A stretch of 7,669 bases of DNA, taken from contig NVWJ01000001.1 in NCBI GenBank assembly GCA_002746235.1, positions 398,439 to 406,107 on the forward strand, in the 5' to 3' direction. Shown in pieces: positions 1 through 7,015 of this stretch; position 1 is the first letter of the stretch, and every line of letters starts with the position of its first letter. A program made the translations under genes and the position numbers. The notes beneath the pieces were generated by a model, which was not told where the DNA came from, made no database searches, and saw only the letters and a program-made list of their open reading frames with translations. This DNA comes from Planctomycetota bacterium. Its GTDB lineage: Bacteria > Planctomycetota > UBA1135.

Positions 1-28
1 ACGATTTACCGCACCAGACCTTTTTCAG

Positions 29-54
29 GGGTGAGTTTCGAAAGAAGCTCACCC
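29..54. other. Stem-loop over the glycosylase stop codon
   Basis: Bases 29-39 pair with 44-54 to give an 11-bp stem with one G-T pair and a four-base loop (GAAA when read on the plus strand). The outer seven pairs, gggtgag with ctcaccc, are perfect. The stop codon of the minus-strand glycosylase gene (49-51) lies in one arm. On the minus strand the stem is followed by CTGAAAAAGG, and on the plus strand by cttgatcc, so neither side has the T run of a classic intrinsic terminator. It may stabilise the mRNA 3' end or act as a weak or factor-dependent terminator. The rest of bases 1-48 shows no start codon or gene that I can support; a gene end reaching in from the left cannot be judged. Confidence 0.4.
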
Positions 55-675
55 TTGATCCACAATGCGGTACATCATCCACGATGCCACGCTGCGTAGA
101 GGCGCCCAAACTTCGCCGCGCACTTCTAGTTCCTTCGCGGTCGGCCGTTCCTTCAGGCCGTCCATGATGCGTAATCCTTCCTGTACACCGAGGTCAGCGA
201 TGGGCAGCACATCGAGGCGACCGAGCTTGAATATCAGGAACATCTGCGCCGTCCATGGACCGATGCCGCGCACCGCCACCAACAGGTCGATGATTTCCTG
301 ATCGGTGCGATGGTTGAGGCCGCGCAGCTTGAGCCTGCCATCCACAATATGCGATGCTAAATCGAGCAACGCGAGCGCCTTATTCCGCGACAGGCCGGCG
401 CTGCGCAGTAAATCCTCTGGCAACTTCAGGAAATCTTGTGGCTTTGCAAGGCCCGGCCCATGAGTCAGGGCGCAAGTTCGTTTGAAAATCGTGGCCGCCG
501 CTTTGCCTGCAAGCTGCTGATAAACAATCGCCCGAGCAAGAGAATGCCAATGACTGAGGCGCTTGGTGGCTGGATCCGGGAAATCCGGAAAGGTTGGCAG
601 CGACTTCATCGCCGCGGCGAGCTGGGGATCTGCTTTACGCAAAGCGCGGAGTTGATGAGAAGTAGGAGCAGCCAT
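49..675 (-). CDS. DNA-3-methyladenine glycosylase, AlkA/Mag type (HhH-GPD)
   Basis: This 208-residue protein should be a monofunctional base-excision repair enzyme that removes alkylated purines such as 3-methyladenine from DNA in the cytoplasm. It has the full HhH-GPD plan: helical N-terminal part with VYQQLAGKAA (residues 51-60), helices around GLSRNKALAL (94-103), and the helix-hairpin-helix VRGIGPWTAQMF (135-146). LPIADLGVQEG (157-167) follows, in which Asp161 sits at the position of the catalytic Asp of AlkA. There is no Lys before the GIG hairpin loop as in the bifunctional OGG1/Nth lyases, and no four-Cys iron-sulfur cluster (only Cys68). The length fits the short bacterial Mag1-like form lacking AlkA's N-terminal domain. 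The ATG at 675 is supported by AGGA eight bases upstream. The gene is divergent from the next one. There is no sign of an Ada-type partner nearby. The family is secure; substrate range is inferred. Confidence 0.93.
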   Translation of the reverse strand: MAAPTSHQLRALRKADPQLAAAMKSLPTFPDFPDPATKRLSHWHSLARAIVYQQLAGKAAATIFKRTCALTHGPGLAKPQDFLKLPEDLLRSAGLSRNKALALLDLASHIVDGRLKLRGLNHRTDQEIIDLLVAVRGIGPWTAQMFLIFKLGRLDVLPIADLGVQEGLRIMDGLKERPTAKELEVRGEVWAPLRSVASWMMYRIVDQG

Positions 676-710
676 GTAAGAATTCCTGGTCGATGGTAGT
701 GTATGCGCGC

Positions 711-1640
711 ATGCGTTTTTCCGTCATCCTCCTGACTGCCGGCCTCATCGGCTGTAGCACACCTGTTACTACCCAAGCTTGGGGCGAAAACACTATGCGC
801 TTGGCCTCCGCCTTGGAACTTTCTGGAGCGACTTTGCAAGTGCAAGCCCGCGCCCATTTCACGCCAGATTCACCTGAATTTTTGAGCGTCAGTTTGACTG
901 GGCGAAACATTGAAAATGAGTTTGCGCGGCAAGTGATTGCGTGGAAGGCACTAGATGCTTATGCCAGCGATGTGCAACGCGTATTAGATGGCCACGAAAT
1001 GGAGAGTGAGAGGGTGAAGCAAATGGCGCTAGCCTTTCACGACTTGCACCGGCATTTACTCCAGTCCGGTATTGCAGGGAAACTGGGGTTGACCGTGGAG
1101 AGGCATCGCACAACGGTGCAGGAAATCTTGGCGACGAAAAGTATGGTGTCTGCTTTGGAGGTCGCACAACCTGCAGTTAGTATTTTATGCACCCACCTCG
1201 CTGCGGCATGTAAGCAGTTGGAGTTGGAGTTAGATGACTGGCTCGATACTTGTCTACGCCAAATCGATTCGAAATGGCACACTTCACTCAATGGCTACGC
1301 CGTTTTATTGGCACGCAAACGCGATTTGGAAACCATCATTGCGGCGCAGGCTGCAGGTGCTGCCATGCGCGAAGGCGATCCTAGTGGCGAGCTCTTGAAG
1401 GTAGAAACTTTGGTCCGTAACAGTGAAGGGTGGCGTTCCCTTTATGCCGAGGAACAGACGTCCGTAGCTCTAGCCTTCCGCGATGCGCGCAGCCATGTGC
1501 GAAAAACTGCACATGCAGTATTGGAGTGGGGTATCGCGCACCGCGAAATCACCAAAGCCATGCGCAGTGACTCGGGCTTCGTCAACATTCGCTTGCTCGA
1601 AGCTAGTGCCAACGAACTTGCGCCTGCATCGGTTAAGTAG
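711..1640 (+). CDS. Predicted helical lipoprotein, function unknown
   Basis: I do not recognise this 309-residue protein. The N-terminus MRFSVILLTAGLIGCSTP is a short, clear lipoprotein signal peptide with lipobox LIGC, so Cys15 should be lipidated and the protein anchored facing the periplasm. An in-frame ATG at 693 would add six residues before the signal; 711 is preferred because it gives a standard signal peptide, although neither start has a Shine-Dalgarno sequence. The mature part appears almost entirely alpha-helical with heptad-like stretches, for example around residues 70-115, 155-215 and 245-285, and has no enzyme motif I can name. Three further cysteines (160, 167, 181) fall in a single 22-residue helical stretch. 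The start is 35 bases from the divergent glycosylase start, and its TAG is one base from the stop of the convergent peptidase gene, so it is probably transcribed alone. Coding is well supported by length, signal peptide and tight fit between neighbours. Confidence 0.8.
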   Translation: MRFSVILLTAGLIGCSTPVTTQAWGENTMRLASALELSGATLQVQARAHFTPDSPEFLSVSLTGRNIENEFARQVIAWKALDAYASDVQRVLDGHEMESERVKQMALAFHDLHRHLLQSGIAGKLGLTVERHRTTVQEILATKSMVSALEVAQPAVSILCTHLAAACKQLELELDDWLDTCLRQIDSKWHTSLNGYAVLLARKRDLETIIAAQAAGAAMREGDPSGELLKVETLVRNSEGWRSLYAEEQTSVALAFRDARSHVRKTAHAVLEWGIAHREITKAMRSDSGFVNIRLLEASANELAPASVK

Positions 1641-1641
1641 A

Positions 1642-4179
1642 TTACTGTTCGAGTAGACGGCGGATACGCGCGTCTGGTTCGTGAGCCAACAAGTAACGCA
1701 CTTCCACTTCGAATAAATCGTGCCGGCCAACCATGGCGGTCACTGCAGCGCGACGCAACAAGGCGCTCTTCGAAGCGATGGCGTTACGCATAGCGTCAAG
1801 AATCGACTGTTCGGCAGGTGAAGCGGCCAGCGCATCGATCTCCTGCAACCATGGGGTTAGGTGCCTTATCGCAGCCGTGCGAATCCGCGTACTGTGCCCT
1901 TTCCATGAAAGCGGCAGCAGTGTGGATTGGATTTCCGATGCAAGCTCTCCACTTAAATCTGAATGGGCGATTCCAGCAAGTACCTGCATTGCCGCCGTGT
2001 GCAATCGTTGCCCCTCCCCTTCTTCACTTTTTAACTGGGTGATAGCAAAAGCAACGCGCTCAGCAGGCGCCAATCCCTTGGCGAGTGCGCGGAATGCACT
2101 TACGCGCAATCCGGTAAGAATGTTTTGATCCTCAAAAGTAGAGGAAAGCAACTCATGAATGATAGGGTCGCTTTCAAAGGTGCACACCCAGTTCCACAAA
2201 CTCGCATGTACTTGTGCGTTTTTCTCGCCCGCAAACGATGCGCGCAAAACGTTAATGTCAGCATTCAAGCCCTCACGGTTGCGCAAAACTTTGACCGCCT
2301 CTAAGCGCACGCCGGCAACTTCATCGAAGCGCGCCACCCGCCAAAGAGTGTCGGTGGTTTGCTGGTCGCTGTAATCAGCAAGATCGCGTATGGCAAGTAC
2401 ACGTGAGCGAGCACTCCACCCATTGAGTGCGCGCAAGCCGGTCGTGTTTGCTGGCTCGTGGATAGTCAACTTCGCTGGAATGTAAACATGGGGATCAAAC
2501 TCAACCCATCCATCGAAAGATGCGCCCGTGTTTACGGCAAACACTTGGTCTTCCTGAGTCACCTTGAAACGCGTTTCACGCCATTGGCCGCCTTCATACC
2601 AACGCACATCGAGCGGAAACTCAAAAGCCGCAGGCACGCCGCCGGCTAAGGACTGAGTTTGCATGACATGAATCTGCAGCTCACGACCGCGACGAGTCCA
2701 CGACAAATCCAATTCCGGATATCCCGGTGCGTATACCCATTGCGCAAAAACTTTTTCGAAGTCGCGTCCGCTGGCATCTTCCAAGGCCTGTTGCAGATCT
2801 TGGCTATGTACCGCACGATAAGCATTGCGATGTAAATAGATTTTCAAGGCCTCGCGGAACTGATCTTCTCCAATCATGCCGCGGAACAAGTTGGCGCGTG
2901 CAGCACCGCCTGGGTAAATCGTGCCATCGAAAAACAAATCCATTGGCAAACGATATTCCGACTTCACCAAAGGCCGTAACTTTTCATCGCGGCAGGCACG
3001 TAGGTAACCGTCCAGAGTATTGCCCATGGCGACTTGAAAATCAGCCTCGCCATCGCGATGACGGCGATAAAGCAAGTTGAAGTAAGTCGCAAAACCTTCA
3101 TTCAACCAGGCGTGTGTCCAATCGATGCAGGTGACAATATCTCCGAACCACTGATGCGCCGCTTCATGCGCAACCAATCCCCAGCTTGGATTAGCTTCCT
3201 GATACTCCGCCGGATGCAAGGCATTGCGGGTGACCGTGGTGGCCGTCACATTTTCCATGCCGCCGAAAGGAAAATCGCGCACTGCAACTTGCGCATACTT
3301 GGTGAACGGATAGCGGAACCCCGTGTAATCACTGATGAAACCAAGGATGGCACCTGTTTCAGCGAAGGACGCGGAAAGTAAATCGACATCGGCCGGTTCA
3401 CCTACATACCAAAGCTCTACATCTTCCCAGCGGTCTTCCAACTTTAACAGCGGACCAGCTACAAAAGTGAACAGGTAGGTTGGCATGTCGACATCGAGCA
3501 CCCAAGTGTCGAGCAGGGTGAATCCATCTGCCGACACTTCGTGGCCGACTAACTCCCCTGCCGCAACAGTAATCCAACTGCGTGGGACTCGTGCGCGCAA
3601 AGTATGCGTGGCGCGATCGGCTGGGTCATCGTTGCAAGGAAACCAAAATCGAGCGCGTTGGGCTTCGCCTTGCGTAAACACATGCGGCGGATGATCCACT
3701 CCGCTTTCTTCCGGCATGACAAAGTGCATGCCCGCCAATGGCGAAGTGCGATATTGGATATCCAAACTAATCACCGTGCCTTCTGCCACTGCACTAGCTA
3801 GTGGGATGTGCAAGGTACGCTTCTTCGAAACAAACGGCAGTAACTCAATCCGCGAAGATTCCGTCGTGACATGGAGGATTTCCATGTCGACCGCATCCAG
3901 CACGATCTCTTTTAACTCGCGGGTTGCCTGCAGTCGAATACGCGTGGTGCCAACCATCGACGCGCGGTCGGAACGCAATTCAATTTCTAAACCATAGGAC
4001 AGGGCATCGTAACCACGGTCCACTGGCTTATGCAGCAAAGGGGCGGGCGGGTCATCGACCGCGTCATCCGATGGAGGCACCACGCACGCAGTGCAGCCAA
4101 GTAGGATGACACCTAACTTTAGAAACGTATCAGGCTTTAGCGGGAGCTTTGGACTCAAGACTCTCTTCCTCATTTGCAT
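1642..4179 (-). CDS. M1-family zinc aminopeptidase, lipid-anchored, with C-terminal HEAT-like region
   Basis: This 845-residue gluzincin metallopeptidase probably trims N-terminal residues from peptides outside the cytoplasm. Residues 1-28 form a basic then hydrophobic signal ending ILLGC, so Cys29 is the likely lipidation site (a second Cys follows at 32). In order: N-terminal beta domain (about 58-240) including QGEAQRARFWFPCNDDP; catalytic domain (about 244-485) with the exopeptidase motif GGMEN (306-310), zinc motif HEAAH (338-342), third zinc ligand Glu361 in WLNEGFATY, and the transition-state Tyr422 in IYPGGA; a small beta domain (about 490-575); and an alpha-helical, HEAT-like tail (about 580-845). 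All catalytic residues are present. The reading frame is open up to 4362, but the ATG at 4179 is chosen because AGGAG lies six bases before it and it yields the signal peptide. It overlaps the 3' end of the upstream GHMP gene by 50 bases, implying co-transcription and probable translational coupling. The exact substrate is unknown. Confidence 0.93.
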   Translation of the reverse strand: MQMRKRVLSPKLPLKPDTFLKLGVILLGCTACVVPPSDDAVDDPPAPLLHKPVDRGYDALSYGLEIELRSDRASMVGTTRIRLQATRELKEIVLDAVDMEILHVTTESSRIELLPFVSKKRTLHIPLASAVAEGTVISLDIQYRTSPLAGMHFVMPEESGVDHPPHVFTQGEAQRARFWFPCNDDPADRATHTLRARVPRSWITVAAGELVGHEVSADGFTLLDTWVLDVDMPTYLFTFVAGPLLKLEDRWEDVELWYVGEPADVDLLSASFAETGAILGFISDYTGFRYPFTKYAQVAVRDFPFGGMENVTATTVTRNALHPAEYQEANPSWGLVAHEAAHQWFGDIVTCIDWTHAWLNEGFATYFNLLYRRHRDGEADFQVAMGNTLDGYLRACRDEKLRPLVKSEYRLPMDLFFDGTIYPGGAARANLFRGMIGEDQFREALKIYLHRNAYRAVHSQDLQQALEDASGRDFEKVFAQWVYAPGYPELDLSWTRRGRELQIHVMQTQSLAGGVPAAFEFPLDVRWYEGGQWRETRFKVTQEDQVFAVNTGASFDGWVEFDPHVYIPAKLTIHEPANTTGLRALNGWSARSRVLAIRDLADYSDQQTTDTLWRVARFDEVAGVRLEAVKVLRNREGLNADINVLRASFAGEKNAQVHASLWNWVCTFESDPIIHELLSSTFEDQNILTGLRVSAFRALAKGLAPAERVAFAITQLKSEEGEGQRLHTAAMQVLAGIAHSDLSGELASEIQSTLLPLSWKGHSTRIRTAAIRHLTPWLQEIDALAASPAEQSILDAMRNAIASKSALLRRAAVTAMVGRHDLFEVEVRYLLAHEPDARIRRLLEQ

Positions 4180-5647
4180 CGAGCACTCCTTCCCACCAAC
4201 CGTCCAAGACTCCACCCTGGCCGACTTCATTAAACACCGTGCCACCAAGGCCGGTCTTCTTGCGATGCGTTGCAGCGATTTCACGCAAACGCGGCATGGC
4301 AGTCGCATGTCCCAGCACCACCATGAAAGTTCCATGGCCATGTTCTGACAAACGGGTGCCAAACAATCCAGCCATGCGACCTGCGGTGGTTAGCTCGGTG
4401 CGCAAGGAATGAATGTGATCATTCTTAAGACTGCACTTTTCCAAGTAAGAACGATGCGAACTATTCAGCACACGCCCCGATTCAGCAAGGAAATCTTCGC
4501 GCTTGGTGCGACCGTAGTCCTGCAGGTGTTGCAACAAGCGACGCGCGCGACCACTTTCGCGCACATGATGTTCCGACAAAGCACGATCGCGATAGTTCTC
4601 CTCTGGATTCACCATGTCGCGCAAGCCTTCATCACTAGTCTTCTTGAACTTATTCAAGAAATCTTTGCCGCCCTCCTTAGTAGGAACGTGCGACCGTAAA
4701 CCGCCCTCGAATTCGGCCGGCGTCACCTGACCCCAACCTCCACGCTGCGACTGCTTCGCCTTTCTCAGAGCCACATTTAAGTGCTCTAATCCCATGCGCG
4801 CACCGGTCATGGCATGGAGCCCCATTTCGGGAGCCGGAGGTCCACCGCCAGCATCGACCGCAGCAACCACCACGTGTTCCGGAATTGGTAGCCATTGCAT
4901 GACCGGATCCAATCCGTGCTCGATGGCAAGCAGGCACCCCTTCTGCGCATTGCAGGAAGTCAGCGCCTGAGTCATGGGAATTGCGCGACCAAGCACTTCC
5001 TTGTAGCCGTAAACAATGGCGCGAGCCACGCGGATCCCATCGACCCGCTTCTTATCTAGGCCAGTCGACCCCTTGAAAGCGAGGGCAATGGATGTGGCCA
5101 TTGCGACTTCTGCACCACAACCTACTCCATCTGGCATGCGGTCCCAGACCACAAGTGTGAAGCCTTGTTTCGGGGTATTCAGCTGATGAGTGCGACGCAG
5201 ACCAATCATGATGGCCATCATCTCCATCATCCAAGGCGCTTTATCTTCCTCAAACTGCGCTTGAAGCACCGCTAAGGAGCGAGGAGGGCCCTTTTTGGTG
5301 TAAATCGTCGGAATATGACCCGTCCACTCCCGATTTCCGCCTTTGGCAGCCGATCGCAAAAAACGAATTAAAATGACATCGTCGTCCCTATTCTGAATGG
5401 CGCTATAAACCGAGCGGCCGGTTGCCATGCTGACTGAGGCAGATCCCGGCAACTCGCTTGGTCCACCGACCAAATCTAGGCACCCTGGAGCGCGCGTAAG
5501 CCACATAGGGGCATTGAGTTGCAGAATATCGCCGGCGGCGCCTTTGAGCACCGAGGAGAATGGGAGCAGGGATGGGGAGAGGGCGGGTACGGGCACTGGA
5601 ATTCCTGAGAATTTTAGATTCCTTGGAAGGGTAGTGTTATCGCTCAT
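4130..5647 (-). CDS. GHMP-superfamily protein, galactokinase/L-arabinokinase-like, probable pseudokinase
   Basis: This 505-residue protein has the layout of galactokinase/L-arabinokinase-type GHMP sugar kinases, but its active-site motifs are altered. Seen in order: TRAPGCLDLVGGP (51-63), where kinases have an APGR-type motif followed by an Asp-Tyr; the phosphate-loop site MPDGVGCGAEVA (171-182), where kinases have PxGxGLSSSA; IPMTQALTS (223-231), with Thr226 where the family has catalytic Asp (MDQ); AAVDAGGG (262-269), matching the family's DSG strand; GQVTPAEFE (306-314); HHVRESGRA (360-368); SSHRSYLEKCSLKNDHI (396-412); and GTRLSEHGHGTF (430-441), where kinases have a TGGGxGG motif. ATP-dependent sugar phosphorylation is therefore doubtful; a binding or regulatory role is an inference. 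No signal peptide is evident, so it should be cytoplasmic. An in-frame GTG at 5671 would add eight residues; the ATG at 5647 is preferred, though neither has a good Shine-Dalgarno sequence. It is the first gene of a unit with the M1 peptidase. Confidence 0.82.
   Translation of the reverse strand: MSDNTTLPRNLKFSGIPVPVPALSPSLLPFSSVLKGAAGDILQLNAPMWLTRAPGCLDLVGGPSELPGSASVSMATGRSVYSAIQNRDDDVILIRFLRSAAKGGNREWTGHIPTIYTKKGPPRSLAVLQAQFEEDKAPWMMEMMAIMIGLRRTHQLNTPKQGFTLVVWDRMPDGVGCGAEVAMATSIALAFKGSTGLDKKRVDGIRVARAIVYGYKEVLGRAIPMTQALTSCNAQKGCLLAIEHGLDPVMQWLPIPEHVVVAAVDAGGGPPAPEMGLHAMTGARMGLEHLNVALRKAKQSQRGGWGQVTPAEFEGGLRSHVPTKEGGKDFLNKFKKTSDEGLRDMVNPEENYRDRALSEHHVRESGRARRLLQHLQDYGRTKREDFLAESGRVLNSSHRSYLEKCSLKNDHIHSLRTELTTAGRMAGLFGTRLSEHGHGTFMVVLGHATAMPRLREIAATHRKKTGLGGTVFNEVGQGGVLDGWWEGVLDANEEESLESKAPAKA
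4180..4190 (-). promoter_or_regulatory. Ribosome binding site of the M1 peptidase, inside the upstream gene
   Basis: Read on the minus strand, this is AGGAGTGCTCG followed directly by ATG at 4179, so AGGAG is six bases from the start. It lies within the coding sequence of the GHMP-like gene and decides the peptidase start over the longer in-frame opening at 4362. This is the best Shine-Dalgarno sequence in the window. Confidence 0.75.
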
Positions 5648-5688
5648 TCCAACCAAAAACGCAACCCTCACATGTGGAAATCATCGGG

Positions 5689-5694
5689 TATGAT
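5689..5694 (+). promoter_or_regulatory. Possible -10 element for the cytochrome lipoprotein gene
   Basis: TATGAT differs from the sigma-70 -10 consensus by one base and lies 53 bases upstream of the ATG at 5748, in the divergent intergenic stretch 5648-5747. No convincing -35 box lies 16-18 bases upstream (the bases there are C-rich), so this is only a suggestion. The same stretch must also contain the promoter of the minus-strand GHMP/peptidase pair, for which I see no clear boxes. Confidence 0.25.
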
Positions 5695-5747
5695 TCCCTG
5701 AGGCGCAATCCCCGCGAAGTCCTTTCGGCGCGCCTCTTCGAAATAGC

Positions 5748-6998
5748 ATGCGTTCAGCCCTTAAATTTACAGCCCTAAGCCTCATGGCCCTCCTTCCGGT
5801 GGCCTGTGGTCCCTCCGGCCCCTCCGCCAACGCCATCGGCGGGATTGGTGCTGGAGCCAATAACGGTGCCGGACTTGGCACCAGCGACATTCTGTTCGCC
5901 GGAATCCTTTCCGCAGACGCCATCAACCCCAACGAGGTCACAGTGACATGGACCGATGCCGTCATTCTGCCTAACCTTGGTGGTGCTATCACCATGCGTT
6001 ATCAGATTTATCGTGGACTGGATGCCGAAACCGTTCTGCAAGCTTCGGCTTTGGTGTTCACCACCGAGCCTGGAGTCACCAGCTTCGTCGACATTGGACT
6101 GCCGGATAACACTACGCTCTACTATCGCGTAGTCGCCTTAGATACCGATGAGCGCTTTTCACTCACCACCTCGGTTGGCAATGCACGCACCCCTGCGGAA
6201 TACGGTCCGGGTTCGATTTCCTATGACTCGCAGATCCTTCCTTTGTGGTCCACCCCAATGCCGGGCGCACCTGCAACCAACTGCTTGAGCTGTCACACCC
6301 TTCCGGGCGCTGGGCAACTTGACCTAAGCACCTTGCAAGGCGTTCTAGCTGGAATTGGAACACTGCAAAACCCAAACAGCTTCGTCATCCCTTATCAAGG
6401 TGAAGCTTCCTGGGCTGAGTTCCTTGCACGCATGTCGGCTCTGCCAACTTTGTTCCAGCACTTGCCATACCTCACGGCTCCCGAGGGATTGGCAGCTATG
6501 GAAGTTCCGATTAAGGCTTGGATTGCAGAAGGTGCCTTGGCCGCCCCAGATTCGCTGCCACCAGTCTTTGAGTTCGCCGACGAAGAGTTGGCTGGCACCT
6601 ACTTCGGATCGTTCCTCGACTTCGATACGGTCAGCGTGACTTTCCCTCACGCGATTGACCCGGAAAGCCTTCCATTCAATGGTTCGGTTGCAGGCCAACT
6701 TGAGTACGCGGTTTACGCAGGCGTCGATTCCAGCAGCATCTACTGGGACAAGCCAGTCGCACTCATCACCGTGGATCTTCTTCAGGCAGCGGAAACGACT
6801 GTAAGTGGAACCTTCGATTGGACCGAAAGCGATTCCCTCGTCGTAGTGATTCGCCCTCTAGATGCCTCTGGCCGTGGCGTTCCATTTGACCTTGCCACCT
6901 ACGACCCGGAAACTGCCACTGCCCAGGAATTGGAAAACTTCCGCCTGCGTATGCGCAACCAGGCTTCGAACGAGCGCGAAATGATTATCAATCGCTAA
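5748..6998 (+). CDS. Lipoprotein with fibronectin-III-like domain and mono-haem cytochrome c domain
   Basis: This 416-residue protein is probably an exported, lipid-anchored electron carrier or haem-binding surface protein. Residues 1-20 are a signal peptide with lipobox PVAC (Cys20), followed by a Gly/Ala/Asn-rich linker to about 45. Residues about 50-148 look like a fibronectin-III domain (VTVTWTD, YQIYRG, LYYRVVALD). Residues about 158-266 resemble the planctomycete-type cytochrome c module: haem-binding CLSCH (179-183), then GQLDLSTLQGVLAG, then the closing helix IKAWIAEGA. Only one CxxCH is present. The usual Met-Pro segment for the second haem ligand reads HLPYL (238-242), so the distal ligand is uncertain. 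Residues about 270-380 form a second beta-rich, Ig-like region, and the tail is charged and helical. Apart from the lipobox and the two haem cysteines there are no cysteines. It is divergent from the GHMP gene and ends just before a strong terminator. No Shine-Dalgarno sequence precedes the ATG. The electron partner is unknown. Confidence 0.88.
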   Translation: MRSALKFTALSLMALLPVACGPSGPSANAIGGIGAGANNGAGLGTSDILFAGILSADAINPNEVTVTWTDAVILPNLGGAITMRYQIYRGLDAETVLQASALVFTTEPGVTSFVDIGLPDNTTLYYRVVALDTDERFSLTTSVGNARTPAEYGPGSISYDSQILPLWSTPMPGAPATNCLSCHTLPGAGQLDLSTLQGVLAGIGTLQNPNSFVIPYQGEASWAEFLARMSALPTLFQHLPYLTAPEGLAAMEVPIKAWIAEGALAAPDSLPPVFEFADEELAGTYFGSFLDFDTVSVTFPHAIDPESLPFNGSVAGQLEYAVYAGVDSSSIYWDKPVALITVDLLQAAETTVSGTFDWTESDSLVVVIRPLDASGRGVPFDLATYDPETATAQELENFRLRMRNQASNEREMIINR

Positions 6999-7010
6999 GC
7001 CGTATTAGCG
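6993..7010. other. Small hairpin over the cytochrome gene stop codon
   Basis: CGCTAA (6993-6998) pairs perfectly with TTAGCG (7005-7010) around a six-base loop. The TAA stop of the cytochrome lipoprotein lies in the first arm. On the minus strand the hairpin is followed by ATTGATAATCATTT, which is T-rich but not a clean run, so it could at most be a weak terminator for the methyltransferase transcript. Confidence 0.35.
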
Positions 7011-7015
7011 AACGC

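Noticed and set aside
1..108. Plus-strand frames open from the left edge as the end of a gene
   Set aside because: The readable pieces are short and without motifs, and most of the stretch is antisense to the glycosylase, so no gene can be supported.
652..682. TTGATG and TAAGAA as a promoter for the helical lipoprotein
   Set aside because: The spacing is 19 bases and both boxes are imperfect, so this is not better than chance.
635..910. Minus-strand frames extending the glycosylase region to the right
   Set aside because: They are in a different frame from the glycosylase, overlap the lipoprotein signal peptide on the other strand and have no domain content.
1733..2128. Plus-strand open frame of 131 codons
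   Set aside because: It lies wholly antisense to the well-supported M1 peptidase and its product shows no recognisable domain.
4180..4362. Longer opening of the M1 peptidase frame, adding 61 residues upstream of 4179
   Set aside because: The extra residues are a frame-shifted reading of the GHMP-like gene, lie ahead of the signal peptide and have no ribosome binding site. The ATG at 4179 has AGGAG at good spacing.
4409..4699. Plus-strand open frame of 96 codons with hydrophobic stretches
   Set aside because: It is antisense to the GHMP-like gene, whose motifs are clear. The hydrophobicity is what one expects from the complement of this region, and no ribosome binding site is seen.
5648..5671. 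GTG start at 5671 for the GHMP-like protein
   Set aside because: It is possible, but has no Shine-Dalgarno sequence and adds only eight residues with no domain content; the ATG at 5647 is the simpler choice.
5715..5740. CGAAG/CTTCG inverted repeat and GGCGCGCC palindrome in the cytochrome gene leader
   Set aside because: The stem is only five pairs around a 16-base loop, and the palindrome is a short GC-rich word; neither matches a known riboswitch or operator.
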